The notes: generated by a model not told the origin, from the sequence alone. DNA of 64,000 bases from USCg-Taylor sp050740455 (GCA_050740455.1 JBOIDF010000009.1:1-64000); one strand, 5' to 3'; positions 33,962 through 43,481 are shown, numbered from the stretch's first letter. Translations and numbers: made by a program.

Positions 33962-35092
33962 ATGACAGGAGAAAGAGGAAATCTAGGACTAAAATTAGCT
34001 GACCGCTATATTGGAATTCCTCTGGTAGCGATTTTAGGCTTTGTGCTTGCAATGATGCGCCGAGCGTCGAACGCCAGCAAGTGCGAGACCGATAGTCGAT
34101 TGGCTATCGGTATTCTTGCTACTGGCGCCATCGGCGATACGATTTTGGCGAGTGCGATTATGCACGACATCAGGGACGCTTTTCCGGATGCTTCCCTAAC
34201 CATATTTACTTCCAAAGCAAACGCTGCCGTCGCATCGTTAATTACGGCAATAAACGAGGTAATTGTCCTGCCTATCATGCAGCCCTGGCGGGCGCTTGCC
34301 CAGTTGAGACGGCGACGCTTCGACTGGCTTATCGACCTCGGTCCTTGGCCGCGAATCAACGCTGTTTTCGCTGGCCTATCGGGCAGCCGTCACACCGTTG
34401 GCTTCAAAACCCGAGGTCAGTGCCGCCACATGGTTTATGACTATGTCGTAAATCATCGAAATGATCGTCACCAGTTGGAGAATCTTCGGGCACTGGTCGA
34501 ACCACTAAAAATATCCCCGACCCAGCATCCAACAATCAAGACCGAAAGCGCGCCTCCCAATGCCACTCCCGCGCGTCCTTTTGTGGTATTTCACGCATGG
34601 CCCGGCGGCTACAAATCGCACTACAAGGAGTGGCCCGCAGGACAATGGCAAGATCTTGGACAGCGGGTGCAAGGATTGGGCTGGGCAACCGTTTTGACCG
34701 GCGGTCGGGATGATATCGACAAGTCGGCGTTCCTCGCGGGCGAACTCGGAAACGCGGGCGTCCAAGTTACCGATCTAGCGGGAACCTGCTCCCTGGCGCA
34801 AACGGTGGCCCTAATTCAGCGAGCCGATGCAGTCGTCAGCGTAAATACCGGGATCATGCACATGGCGGCGGCATTGGGTACGCCAGTCGTCGGTCTGCAC
34901 GGCCCGACTAGTTCCTTGCGCTGGGGCCCCGTGGGATCACGCGCAGCAAGTGTGGATGCGCCAGGATCTGGCTGCGCGTACTTGGATCTTGGGTTTGAAT
35001 ACCCAAGCAATCCACCCGAGTGCATGGCGAGGATTTCAACCGATAGTGTAATGGCCGCGTTGCGGCGCATAGCCAGGCACCCACGGTGCTGA
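33962..35092 (+). CDS. ADP-heptose:LPS heptosyltransferase-like (GT9)
   Basis: 376 residues, GT9 family. The N-terminal domain includes IGILATGAIGDTILASAIMH and FDWLIDLGPWPRINAV. The C-terminal donor-binding domain has FVVFHAWPGGYKSHYKEWPA, ATVLTGGRDDIDKSAF and the family signature SVNTGIMHMAAALGTPVVGL followed by GPTSSLRWGPVG. It likely adds heptose made by GmhA/HldE. It follows hldE by about 140 bases, still in the same direction. Confidence 0.85.
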   Translation: MTGERGNLGLKLADRYIGIPLVAILGFVLAMMRRASNASKCETDSRLAIGILATGAIGDTILASAIMHDIRDAFPDASLTIFTSKANAAVASLITAINEVIVLPIMQPWRALAQLRRRRFDWLIDLGPWPRINAVFAGLSGSRHTVGFKTRGQCRHMVYDYVVNHRNDRHQLENLRALVEPLKISPTQHPTIKTESAPPNATPARPFVVFHAWPGGYKSHYKEWPAGQWQDLGQRVQGLGWATVLTGGRDDIDKSAFLAGELGNAGVQVTDLAGTCSLAQTVALIQRADAVVSVNTGIMHMAAALGTPVVGLHGPTSSLRWGPVGSRAASVDAPGSGCAYLDLGFEYPSNPPECMARISTDSVMAALRRIARHPRC

Positions 35093-35524
35093 ATTCAGCA
35101 ATGGGACAACTAAAAAAAGTATCGCCACCATTATGGTGGGAGTCAAATGCCTAAGCACTGTATCCAAAATCGCTAGCCTACGGAGACGTGAAGGCCTTGA
35201 TTAGAGATCGGGCGATTGCCCACGCCCACCCGAGCCCGCGAAATCGGCCGGCGGAAGATTCTTGAATTCCGGGAAAAGAAGGTTGGTGATACTTGAGACG
35301 AAATTGACCGATACTTTAAGTGCCGGAGCATAGAACATTTTGCGATCGATGGAATATTCTTCCGGACGTAATATCGAGTATTGATTTGAACTTGCCGTCT
35401 ACTTGCTTCGTAATATGCAATAGCCTCGGTGCATGAAGGGAATGTGCTGCCTGGTCCCCGCGCCCGCCCCGAAACGTTGAGAAATAGCTCCCGGTTTTCA
35501 ACTATTTGACCGAAAATTAGATCG
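35093..35524. other. gene-poor stretch, probably an eroded gene
   Basis: No open gene. On the minus strand scattered protein-like strings (RLLHITKQVDGKFKSI, AIARSLIKAF) appear in different frames, suggesting an old inactivated gene that I cannot identify. Confidence 0.3.
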
Positions 35525-36205
35525 ATGAAATACCGTTTCATAAAGCGCCTTCTGGTCCGGGCGGGACGCTATTGCCCGTTCGTCGTCATTCGATTTTTGA
35601 ACTCCGCGATTAATTACTTGGGCACCGGCCACTGGTTCAAGGCAAGGGGGATCGAGATCGGTAATTCCGTGCCGACCCGGTACCAGCTCTTCGATCTCGT
35701 GGTCTCGAAAATCGCGCAGGACCGCGTGCTCTACCTGGAGTTCGGGGTGTACGAGGGTACCACCATGCGCTACTGGTCGAAGTTGCTGCGGAACCCCTCT
35801 TCGCAATTGCATGGCTTCGATAGTTTCACCGGACTGCCCGAGGAGTGGAATCTCAGGAGCAAGCACGCCTTCTCGACGGGGGGCCAGATCCCGCTGATCG
35901 ACGATCCGCGGGTGAAGTTCTTCAAAGGGTGGTTCTCAGACACTCTCAAAGACTATACCTTGCCCGATAACGAGCAGCTCCTGTTCGTGAATATCGACGC
36001 GGATCTCTATTCCTCCGCTAAGACGGTGCTCGAATTCCTGGGCGATCGCCTTCGGGTCGGCAGCTACGTTTATTTCGACGAATTCTGTGATCGCGCGAAC
36101 GAGCTGAAGGCTTTCGACGAGTTCATTAAAGATACCAAGATGGAATTTCGCGCCGTCTGCGCCACTGAAGCGCTCGAGCATGTCGTGTTTCAACGGGTAC
36201 GGTAA
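35525..36205 (+). CDS. TylF/MycF-like SAM-dependent O-methyltransferase
   Basis: 226 residues. The N-terminus is basic and hydrophobic (KRLLVRAGRYCPFVVIRFL). The methyltransferase core has YLEFGVYEGTTMRYWSKLL (motif I-like), HGFDSFTGLPEEW, FVNIDADLYSSAKTVLEFL (metal-binding aspartates as in MycF/TylF) and GSYVYFDEFCD. A sugar hydroxyl methylation on the surface glycan is likely. ATG spacing is normal. The next reading frame starts in the overlap TAAATG but is soon cut off by an IS. Confidence 0.8.
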   Translation: MKYRFIKRLLVRAGRYCPFVVIRFLNSAINYLGTGHWFKARGIEIGNSVPTRYQLFDLVVSKIAQDRVLYLEFGVYEGTTMRYWSKLLRNPSSQLHGFDSFTGLPEEWNLRSKHAFSTGGQIPLIDDPRVKFFKGWFSDTLKDYTLPDNEQLLFVNIDADLYSSAKTVLEFLGDRLRVGSYVYFDEFCDRANELKAFDEFIKDTKMEFRAVCATEALEHVVFQRVR

Positions 36206-36340
36206 ATGTCAAGAATACCCCTAGCCGGCGATATGACGCTGTCCGCGGTCGCGCGAGGCCTTCAGAGGAAATTGAGCGCGCGCGGCGTGCAGGCCGAGCG
36301 ACTGTGTGAACATTGTGTTTCTACCGAGAACGCTTTCACG
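36206..36340 (+). pseudogene. orphan gene start cut off by an insertion
   Basis: An ATG directly after the methyltransferase stop (TAAATG) opens MSRIPLAGDMTLSAVARGLQ and continues to about codon 45 before the sequence turns into ISAzo13-like DNA. The tight coupling suggests a real downstream gene whose body was lost. The family cannot be told from what remains. Confidence 0.4.
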
Positions 36341-36377
36341 GATTTTCAAACCGGCCTGTGTTGCTGTGTTTGTTTGA

Positions 36378-36871
36378 TTATCGGCCCTGCCAATTCTGGG
36401 TAATGTGGCAGAACATGCGATGCTCGACCTTGTTCCAGTTGCTGGTCCCCGGCGGGAAATGGCACACGTGGATTGGCATTCCCAGGCGGACGGCCAACGC
36501 TTGCAGCGCCACCTTGCACGAGCGGCACCGGCTGCCGTTGCTGCCGCCTCCGTCCGCCGTAATCAACACTTCTTTGGCATGGGGATAGCGCTTGGTGCCC
36601 ATCTTCTGCCACTACCGGCCGATGGCACCGCGAACTGCGCCGTGTCGTGATCGATGCCCACGCTCACCCAGCCCTTATTCTGGCTCAGATCGAACAGGCC
36701 GTAGAAAATGACTTGCCCGATTTCGGGTCCGGGAAAATCATGGACGTTTGCCTCTTCCGGCTCGCCTTTGGGCTGCCACTCGCGCCCGCCGTTCTTGAAC
36801 TGACCTACGAGTTCCTTCTTCTTCGTATCCACCAACATCACCGGGCGACCGCGTTGCTGAAACCGCTTCAC
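36378..36871 (-). mobile_element. ISAzo13-family transposase fragment
   Basis: The upstream part reads MLVDTKKKELVGQFKNGG, REWQPKGEPEEANVHDF and GWVSVGIDHDTAQFAV. The downstream part, in another frame, reads LITADGGGSNGSRCR and HVCHFPPGTSNWNKVEHRMF, then CHITQNWQGR. These are ISAzo13 / Rhodopirellula-type DDE motifs. A short deletion with frameshift lies near 36600. N- and C-terminal ends are missing. Confidence 0.8.
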
Positions 36872-36981
36872 CGTCGTGTTGATATGCTCAAACTGAGAGG
36901 CTGTGAAAAACCCAACTTTCGGATTCTATCTGCGGTGTGCCGAGGTATAATGCTCTGGTCATTCATCAGAGCGAAACGCTC

Positions 36982-37440
36982 ATGACGGCGGAAACATCGA
37001 AGGTAGTTAATGACCTTCCTGAAGCGACGGTAAGAGAGAAGAGCGGAACGGCGGCTAAGGTCCCGGCGCGGGTGTTGATGCCGAACCGGTTGCAGATGGG
37101 AGCTGCGGGCCAGCGCGATCTGGAATCGTTGCTGCCGGAGGGCCATCGAGCGCGGATGGTGTGGGGCTGTTTGGAGCGCCAGGACCTGAGCGGCATGTAC
37201 GAGGGGATTAAGGCGCGGGAAGGCGGCGCGGGGCGCAGTGCGATTGCCCCGGAGATCCTGTTTGCGCTATGGTTGTACGCGACGCTGGAGGGGGTGGGCA
37301 GTGCGAGAGGTTGGCGTGTCTTACGCCAGAGCACGATATCTACCGCTGGATGTGCGGTGGGTGCATACCCACACCCTGGCGCATTTCCGCGTGGGGCATG
37401 GGGCGCTGGATGACTTAAGGGACAGCGTGGCGAGCCCCCC
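36982..37440 (+). mobile_element. IS1182-family transposase N-terminal fragment, frameshifted
   Basis: From the ATG at 36982 the frame carries MPNRLQMGAAGQRDLESLLP, then VWGCLERQDLSGMYEGIKAR and SAIAPEILFALWLYATLEGV, the usual N-terminal domain of IS1182-type transposases. After GSARG the frame is lost; pieces (EHDIYRWMCGG, HTLAHFRVGHGALDD) appear in two other frames. The catalytic domain is absent. Confidence 0.8.
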
Positions 37441-37563
37441 GTAACCGCCTCCTAATCGAGTTCAACCATAAAATCGCTATTGCGAAACCGCATTGGATTT
37501 CTTATCCTTTTCCTGTTTATGTTCATCTTCTAACCTGCGCAATAAGCTGGAGGCTTGTAGGCC

Positions 37564-39090
37564 ATGGGCGATGCGAGAAAAATCTTACTCTTGGAAATGA
37601 ATGAGATTCCCTATCGGGTTATAGATTATTACACGAGCGAACATGACGAGAGCGTTATTCAGCGTTTGCTCGAACGTTCCAAGGCTTATCTGACCATCTG
37701 CGAAGATCAGATCGAGCTCGATCCCTGGATCAGCTGGCCGACACTGCATCGCGGCGTCATCGATGAACAACACCGAGTCCTCCATCTCGGCCAGGCACTC
37801 GACTACGCCAACAACACCTACCCGCCGATCTGGGAGATCTTAGCAAGCGAGGGATGGCAGATCGGCGTATTTGGTTCCCTGCATAGCTCAGCGAAGCCCA
37901 AGGACCTGAGGAATTATCGCTTCTACGTGCCGGACTTTTTTGCCGACGAAGCGTTCGTTCATCCTCAGGAACTGGAAGCCTTTCAAAAATTTAATCTTAT
38001 GATGACCCGGAAGTCAGCGCGCAATGTTGATACCGCCGTTCCAATCAAGGAGGCGTTCAACTTCCTTATTGCCTACCTTCGACAAGGAATGAGCGCCGGC
38101 ACCGCAGCGGCCATTGCTACGCAGTTGGTTAATGAGGTTTTGCATCCGCACCTGAAGTGTCGCCGCCGATCGATCCAGCCTGCGATTAGCATGGACATTT
38201 TCCTCTATCTCATGCGGCATATCCGGCCAGACCTCGCGACATTCCACACGAACCACGTCGCTGCGGCGATGCATCGCTTCTGGGCAGCGACCTTTCCGGA
38301 CGACGTTCCCGAGAATCGGATGTCGGATACATGGACAAAGCAGTATTGTAAGGAAATCGACCACGCGATGAGTATGCTTGACGACATGCTTGGCCGGATC
38401 AAGGACTTCATCGATGCTCATCCGGACTATAAGCTATTGATCGCGACCAGCCTCGGGCAGGCTGCGGTCAGGGCCGAAGAAACCAAGGGTTTCGTTACTG
38501 TCACCGATCCGAACCGCTTACTCAGCGCTCTCGGCTTGGCAAACGGCGAATGGAAAGAAAAACATGCGATGGTGCCGTGTATTAGCGTCATTACTAAAGC
38601 AGGCAAAGGTGACTTCTTGGAAGAACGCCTAAACCAGCTAGCCGTAAACGGGGCACGGATGATTCGTAACGAGCGTGAAACCGCACCGCTAAGTTATGAT
38701 CGAAAGGAGAGCAACTCCTTCCATATCTTCGTCTACTTCGAGAGGTACTCGGGTCCATCGATTGCCGTGCTTGGGAATCGCGAGCTGTCATTTGGCGACC
38801 TAGGTCTCGGGTTCTTCCAGCATCAAGACAATATTGCGTGTTCCGCCAGGCACACGCCACACGGCGTGCTAATTGTGTACGATCCAATTCGGCCGCATCC
38901 TGATCGGCGACGCACAACCATCTCCACGCTCGATATCGCACCCGCCATCCTTGACAACTTTAATATACCCTCTCCCTCCTACATGAAGCGTCCGGACCCA
39001 ACCTTGCTAGATACTGGGGCTGTCGGCGTGCCGTGCGAGTTGCTTATCGACACACCTGAGCGCCAGCGGATGGTGAAACGCGTCGACTGA
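37564..39090 (+). CDS. alkaline-phosphatase-superfamily protein (type I phosphodiesterase-like)
   Basis: 508 residues. The N-terminus MGDARKILLLEMNEIPYRVI has the acidic metal-binding position of the superfamily, and SWPTLHRGV (Thr60) sits where the nucleophile is expected. Further metal-ligand candidates are DHAMSMLDDMLG and ARHTPHGVLIVY (His pair). The sequence lacks a signal peptide, so it is probably cytoplasmic. Related proteins occur in polysaccharide loci and hydrolyse or transfer phospho-groups; the exact substrate is unknown. The neighbouring IS relics on the left and a terminator-like repeat on the right make it a single-gene unit. Confidence 0.7.
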   Translation: MGDARKILLLEMNEIPYRVIDYYTSEHDESVIQRLLERSKAYLTICEDQIELDPWISWPTLHRGVIDEQHRVLHLGQALDYANNTYPPIWEILASEGWQIGVFGSLHSSAKPKDLRNYRFYVPDFFADEAFVHPQELEAFQKFNLMMTRKSARNVDTAVPIKEAFNFLIAYLRQGMSAGTAAAIATQLVNEVLHPHLKCRRRSIQPAISMDIFLYLMRHIRPDLATFHTNHVAAAMHRFWAATFPDDVPENRMSDTWTKQYCKEIDHAMSMLDDMLGRIKDFIDAHPDYKLLIATSLGQAAVRAEETKGFVTVTDPNRLLSALGLANGEWKEKHAMVPCISVITKAGKGDFLEERLNQLAVNGARMIRNERETAPLSYDRKESNSFHIFVYFERYSGPSIAVLGNRELSFGDLGLGFFQHQDNIACSARHTPHGVLIVYDPIRPHPDRRRTTISTLDIAPAILDNFNIPSPSYMKRPDPTLLDTGAVGVPCELLIDTPERQRMVKRVD

Positions 39091-39112
39091 AGGTAAAAGG
39101 GAAACTCAATGC

Positions 39113-39134
39113 GTTTTGGCAACATTGTCAAAAC
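39113..39134 (+). terminator. terminator-like inverted repeat
   Basis: GTTTTGGC and GTCAAAAC flank AACATT and pair as a stem 23 bases after the phosphatase-family gene, followed by TCTTTGGGTG. There is no long U-run, so termination strength is uncertain. Confidence 0.45.
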
Positions 39135-39235
39135 TCTTTGGGTGCGACTCTTTTAGAACGACGGCATTTTCTCCCGTGATGATACTGGCTTAGGAGTAGA
39201 AATCCTCGCCATTCAGGAGTCTTTCAAGGCCCGAT

Positions 39236-39445
39236 ATGCCACTCACCGACGGGTTGGTTGTAAAGGCGGGATTGGAGAAGGCCGCGCTCTTAGTAGTCGT
39301 AGCGGGCCTAAGCGATGGGCGCCAGGTCTTTTTAGCCATCGCACCCGGAGTATCGGGGATCCACCGAGAGTTAGCCAGCGGGAGGGCCTTGCGTCTTAGG
39401 CCGCGCATGAGCTTTGACTTAACGGCTCCTGGATCCCGGGAATAA
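39236..39445 (+). mobile_element. mutator-type (IS256-like) transposase fragment
   Basis: The text DGLVVKAGLEKAALLVVVAG followed by LSDGRQVFLAIAPG matches the DDE core of a mutator-type transposase (DGLYVKAGLE ... ALLVVVAGLSDGRK). After APG the frame slips. Only about 60 codons remain. Confidence 0.65.
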
Positions 39446-39448
39446 GGA

Positions 39449-40591
39449 ATGAGAATCGCAGTTAACGGCAAGGCCTTCGGTATCGCCACGAAGGGGGGTG
39501 CTGTGAGAGTGGCTATCGCACTGGTCAAACAGATTGCTTCGCTCGATCACGCGATTTCCCTGCATATCTATATTCCGATGGAAAATTCACACGGCAAATC
39601 CTTTCAAACGCTGCCGGCAAGCGTAACCGTCCATAAAACATGCTCGGCCCTTTATCGGAATAGTATTGCTAGATCATTATGGGAGCAAATCCTGCTGCCG
39701 GTTCTTATTCGCAAACACGGGGGCTACGATATTTTGATCAACTTAACCAATTCAGCGCCGGTGTTTCTATCTCCTGGTATACCGCAAGTTCTACTACTCC
39801 ATGACGTTGGCTTTCGTAACACTCGATGGTTTTCTCGTTCCTTCTCCATGTATCTGTCGTGGGTGTTGCACCGAGCGATCAAACGCGGAATCCAGTTGGT
39901 AACCGTGTCAAAAACCTCCGCGGCGCAAATAGCTGAAATGTTTCCCACGGTCAGCACGGTGCACGTTATTCCGAATGACGCCGACCACCCCGAAGATGTG
40001 GTGAAAGCGCGCGAGTTGGGCTATCGTTACGGGCTGTTTCTTGGCTCGCTCAATCCAAGAAAGAATCTCGACGGCGCCATTTCAGGCTTTCAAAATTTTA
40101 TCGCTACCACTCGCGACGACCTTCGTTTGGTTGTCGTCGGTGCGGAAAAACAAATCTTTGCTCGCAACCGAGCCAAGCAAGCCAAGTTTGGCAATGTCGT
40201 TTTTCGCGGCTATGTGGACGATTTAGAAAAGTGGAGTCTGCTCCGTGGCGCCGATTTTCTTTTATTCCCGTCGTTTTTGGAAGGCTTTGGAATTCCCATT
40301 CTGGAGGCTATGCGAGTCGGCACGCCGGTTGTAGCCTCGGACATTCCGGTATTTCGTGAGCTATTCGAAGATGCCGTTGAATATGTGGATCCTCATTCTC
40401 CTGCCGATATCGGCCGGGGAATTCGTGAACTGCATGGCAATGCAACGAAAAAGGAATGGATGATCGTACGTGGGGTGGAGATAGCCAAGAAATTTTCTTG
40501 GACGCGCGCCGCGCAGAATTATCTCCAGCTTTTCGCAGAAACTGTGAAGGTTCATAATCTAGAGCATAATCACAGAGTGCGAGGAAAGTGA
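39449..40591 (+). CDS. glycosyltransferase family 4
   Basis: 380 residues, GT-B fold. N-terminal: MRIAVNGKAFGIATKGGAVR. C-terminal GT4 domain: YGLFLGSLNPRKNLDGAI, LRLVVVGAEKQIF, VVFRGYVDDLEKWSLLRGAD and the EX7E-type region FPSFLEGFGIPILEAMRVGT followed by PVVASDIPVFRE. The gene is intact and lies right after a transposase remnant. It would add a sugar to the locus's polysaccharide; donor unknown. Confidence 0.88.
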   Translation: MRIAVNGKAFGIATKGGAVRVAIALVKQIASLDHAISLHIYIPMENSHGKSFQTLPASVTVHKTCSALYRNSIARSLWEQILLPVLIRKHGGYDILINLTNSAPVFLSPGIPQVLLLHDVGFRNTRWFSRSFSMYLSWVLHRAIKRGIQLVTVSKTSAAQIAEMFPTVSTVHVIPNDADHPEDVVKARELGYRYGLFLGSLNPRKNLDGAISGFQNFIATTRDDLRLVVVGAEKQIFARNRAKQAKFGNVVFRGYVDDLEKWSLLRGADFLLFPSFLEGFGIPILEAMRVGTPVVASDIPVFRELFEDAVEYVDPHSPADIGRGIRELHGNATKKEWMIVRGVEIAKKFSWTRAAQNYLQLFAETVKVHNLEHNHRVRGK

Positions 40592-40834
40592 AATTTAGGC
40601 CAACCGAGCGGTTTGGGAGACGCTGCCGCCTTACGCATCAAACGCAAGACGGACCGCCTCTGTCCCATCGTAGTATTATCGAGACGACATCCTGGAAGAT
40701 GGCAGCGCAGATCGGAGCGCTCGGCCGCTCGCACTTTTTTCGATTCGAGCATGCGTGCAAAGTGGAGGCAGTTGATTCACACTCGCTAGGCGTTGTAAAA
40801 ACTCAGCGTTCTGCAAGGCGGAGAAGGGATTAAA
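40592..40834. other. intergenic stretch, nothing recognised
   Basis: About 240 bases between the glycosyltransferase and the second sulfotransferase. GGCGGAGAAGGG just before 40835 is a good ribosome-binding site for the latter. Confidence 0.3.
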
Positions 40835-41710
40835 ATGAAACCGACATTCCTGTTTATCGGACCCGATAAAACCGGCTCAACGTGGCTGTATGAAATTCTG
40901 CGCCAGCATCCCGATTGTTACGTGCCCCCATGCAAAGACATCTATTTTTTCGATCGCTACTACGACCGTGGACTGGATTGGTACTTCTCTTTTTTCAAGC
41001 ATACTCCGGCTGGCGTTCGGGCCGTCGGTGAGTTTTCGCATGACTACCTTTTCTCGCCGCAAGTCGCCGAACGGATCGCGCAGGACCTCCCAGGCATCAA
41101 GCTCTTGACCTGTCTGCGGAATCCGGTGGAGCGAACATTTTCTCATTACCTGTACTTGATTCGAAGCGGAAGGACGGTAGAGCCATTCGAGGTCGCTCTG
41201 GATAAATTCCCTGAACTTATCAATAACAGCATGTATTACAAGAATCTCTCGGAATATTTCCGCCGCTTCGATTCACGCCAGATCAAAGTGCTTTTTTTTG
41301 ATCTGCTACAGTCCGACCCAGAAGCCTTCGCGAAGTCAGTCTTTGAGTTTCTCGGTCTGACTTTTATCCGGAATATCGAGTACAGTAAAAAGATACGGGT
41401 CGCAAGCCAACCACGTAGTTATCTGTTGGCACGGCTTGCTAAATCTGGCGCCAACCTCGCAAGATATTTTGACATGACGAATCTAGTGGGAGTTGTGAGC
41501 CGCAGCACGTTGGCGCAGATGCTTTATATGCCTTATCACCAACATGAGCGACCCAAGATGGATGCTTCGACCCAAGAGCAGTTGACCGCTCTATTTCAGC
41601 CCGATATTTTGCGCTTGCAAGGTTTGCTGGGTGCAGATCCTTTTGGACGACGCTCATGCGTGGTCCGGCAGCCTTCTGCAAGGGATAGCGAGAGGCATAA
41701 TTGCGCTTGA
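40835..41710 (+). CDS. sulfotransferase family protein
   Basis: 291 residues, a heparan-type/Sulfotransfer_1-like sulfotransferase. The PAPS P-loop IGPDKTGSTWLYEILRQHP is near 8-26. The 3'-phosphate-binding region is KLLTCLRNPVERTFSHYLYL (about 89-108). Central text (AVGEFSHDYLF, KVLFFDLLQSDPEAF) fits the family. With the other sulfotransferase at 28830 it suggests a sulfated surface glycan or glycolipid. C-terminal residues after DPFGRRSC are poorly conserved. Confidence 0.82.
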   Translation: MKPTFLFIGPDKTGSTWLYEILRQHPDCYVPPCKDIYFFDRYYDRGLDWYFSFFKHTPAGVRAVGEFSHDYLFSPQVAERIAQDLPGIKLLTCLRNPVERTFSHYLYLIRSGRTVEPFEVALDKFPELINNSMYYKNLSEYFRRFDSRQIKVLFFDLLQSDPEAFAKSVFEFLGLTFIRNIEYSKKIRVASQPRSYLLARLAKSGANLARYFDMTNLVGVVSRSTLAQMLYMPYHQHERPKMDASTQEQLTALFQPDILRLQGLLGADPFGRRSCVVRQPSARDSERHNCA

Positions 41711-41894
41711 GGTATCGGGCCTTATTGAACTCCCAGTACGCCTCGAAGTCACCACTCGAGCGCGAGGCGTAACTTCAGGATAGCCTCGGCACTTTTTAAT
41801 CCCTATCGCACCGGTTATGTCCATCCGGTCTTGGAAGAGCTGGTGCCGGAAATTTAGACAGGGGTAGAGTGTCTCAGCTATATTGGGACAGAGG

Positions 41895-42245
41895 GGCCAC
41901 TAAAACCCCCCGATCTGCTTGACCGTCTCGTGTGTCTGTCGTTCATGATGGCCTTCTTCATCCTCCCATCATGAAGAGGCGCCGAGCTAGTTCAGTATCA
42001 TTTCACGTTAGATTCGCACTCCTGGTTCAGTATCATTTCATATTGGAAGAGACTAGAAGAGTATTTTCTAACGATCTCGGTGCCCGCTAAAAACTCCCCG
42101 ACCTGCTTAACCGTCTCTAACTGTCTGTCGTTCATGATGGCCTTCATCCTCCCATCATGAACAGTCGCCGCCTTACTTCAGACTCATCTTGTAAGAAATA
42201 AGCCCTCCCTTCAGACTCATCTAGCATTGGAAGAGGCTAGAAGTT
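41895..42245 (-). mobile_element. two diverged copies of the 5' end of an insertion sequence in tandem
   Basis: The segments 41895-42060 and 42086-42245 are imperfect direct repeats. Each (minus strand) has CATGATGGGAGGATGAAG, a Shine-Dalgarno plus start codon, followed by IMNDRQLETVKQVGEFLAGT in the second copy and a quickly frameshifted version in the first. Upstream of each start, a short motif occurs twice about 28 bases apart (GAAATGATACTGAAC in one copy, AGATGAGTCTGAAG in the other), and both copies carry ATTGGAAGAG near the outer end. This is the arrangement of transposase-binding end repeats. A further ATTGGAAGAG lies near 30067. Confidence 0.6.
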
Positions 42246-42348
42246 GCAATCGTCGCGGGGGTAACTTATGATCATTATCACTGAGTGTTATCCATCCTGG
42301 CTGGCTATCCCAAAAGTTCGGTGAAAGCCATTCTAAGCAAGCTCATAT

Positions 42349-43092
42349 ATGCCAACGCGTACTATGGACAAAGTTGACGTCGAAGAGATCGAAAAAAAAA
42401 TAGCGGGCATTCCCTGGTGGCATCGGATCGACATCCATGGTGTGGTAACGCCGGGATCCCGCGCGGCACCCTCTCAACAGTGGAAATCCGACGCCATCGA
42501 CAAAGATTTGAGCGGCAAGGACATTCTCGATATTGGGACGTGGGACGGGTATTACACGTTCTTGGCGGAGTCGCGAGGAGCCAGGCGCGTCGTCGCCGTT
42601 GATGCCTGTCAGGGACCCTCCACGCCCAGAGGATTTCAGACGGCCAAGGAATTACTGAGATCGAAGGCGGAACACCACATTTTGGATGTCCACCAGCTGG
42701 ATCGGCTCGACGGCACTTTCGATTGGATCTTCTTTTTTGGGGTTTACTATCATTTGGAAGATCCCTATTCGGCTTTACAGCAGATTTTCAACAAGCTCAA
42801 GCCCGGCGGCACTCTCCTCTTGGAAGGGCTGGTCCGCGCCGGAAGCAAACCCTACCTTTACGCTTATCGCCCCGGGGAAGCCGACCCCACCACGTACTGT
42901 GCAGCCACGGTACCCTGGCTGCGGTTAGCTTGCCAACGCATAGGTTTTTCTTCCGTTGATTTTGTGTCTCGTTATCCGGGAGACAACGCCTGGGAGAAGC
43001 TTGGTCGCTTTGTTGCCTGGCATCTACGGCTTCACGCGGGGCGGTTCAGAAAAGCTCACCGCGCGATCATCAAGGCCCGCACACCAGCTTAG
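42349..43092 (+). CDS. class I methyltransferase, CmoB-like (DUF1698) group
   Basis: 247 residues. GIPWWHRIDIHGVVTPG near the start is typical of the CmoB-like DUF1698 methyltransferases. Motif I is KDILDIGTWDGYYTFLAE (about 56-73), then VVAVDACQGP, FDWIFFFGVYYHLEDP and LKPGGTLLLEG. True CmoB modifies tRNA wobble uridine; stand-alone relatives inside polysaccharide loci more likely methylate sugars. Context favours the latter. Start could be the ATG at 42349 or 42364. Confidence 0.75.
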   Translation: MPTRTMDKVDVEEIEKKIAGIPWWHRIDIHGVVTPGSRAAPSQQWKSDAIDKDLSGKDILDIGTWDGYYTFLAESRGARRVVAVDACQGPSTPRGFQTAKELLRSKAEHHILDVHQLDRLDGTFDWIFFFGVYYHLEDPYSALQQIFNKLKPGGTLLLEGLVRAGSKPYLYAYRPGEADPTTYCAATVPWLRLACQRIGFSSVDFVSRYPGDNAWEKLGRFVAWHLRLHAGRFRKAHRAIIKARTPA

Positions 43093-43149
43093 CATCGGGC
43101 AACGCGCCCCCCGACACAAACATATCGCTCCCGGAAAACGTTCGCCTCT

Positions 43150-43385
43150 ACATCAAACTTAGCGGCACATAATCGATAAGGTCTTTGTTAACGACGTATC
43201 CATTATCAAGCCAGTTTCTAAAGCGAAACCGTACTCGCGGGTTGCCCCATCTGAGCAAGTGCGCGATGGTCACGGGTTTGCTCATATGCAGCACTCTATG
43301 TCCATTCTTTGTGAATTCATGGGCCAGATGGTGAGAACCGACTACAAACACACCGCCCAAAGGCGTGTGGCTGCCAAAGACGGCT
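43150..43385 (-). pseudogene. truncated second copy of the glycosyltransferase at 30116-31285
   Basis: FGSHTPLGGVFVVGSHHLAH, EFTKNGHRVLHMSKPVTIAH and LENGY-like text DNGYVVNKDLIDYVPLSL match the first about 80 residues of the intact gene almost exactly at DNA level. The copy then ends. Two or three substitutions per 50 bases show the duplication is not brand-new. Confidence 0.85.
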
Positions 43386-43453
43386 TCCCGCCGTCGAGCG
43401 CTCTCCACTAGCCCCCCCGCGTTCAAAACCTTAACTCAGGTCACACCTTTTCT

Positions 43454-43476
43454 CCCTGAACCGCGCCGTTCAGGGT
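43454..43476. terminator. inverted repeat upstream of the riboswitch
   Basis: CCCTGAA, an 8-base loop (CCGCGCCG), TTCAGGG. A terminator-like stem between the glycosyltransferase fragment and the riboswitch leader, without a clear U-run. Confidence 0.4.
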
Positions 43477-43481
43477 GATTC

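Noticed and set aside
35173..35541. 122-codon minus-strand frame upstream of the TylF-like methyltransferase
   Set aside because: Protein-like strings are spread over several frames; more likely an eroded gene than an intact one.
41895..42245. Repeat pair considered as a CRISPR array
   Set aside because: Only two long diverged copies containing a start codon and Shine-Dalgarno; not short repeats with regular spacers, and no cas genes.
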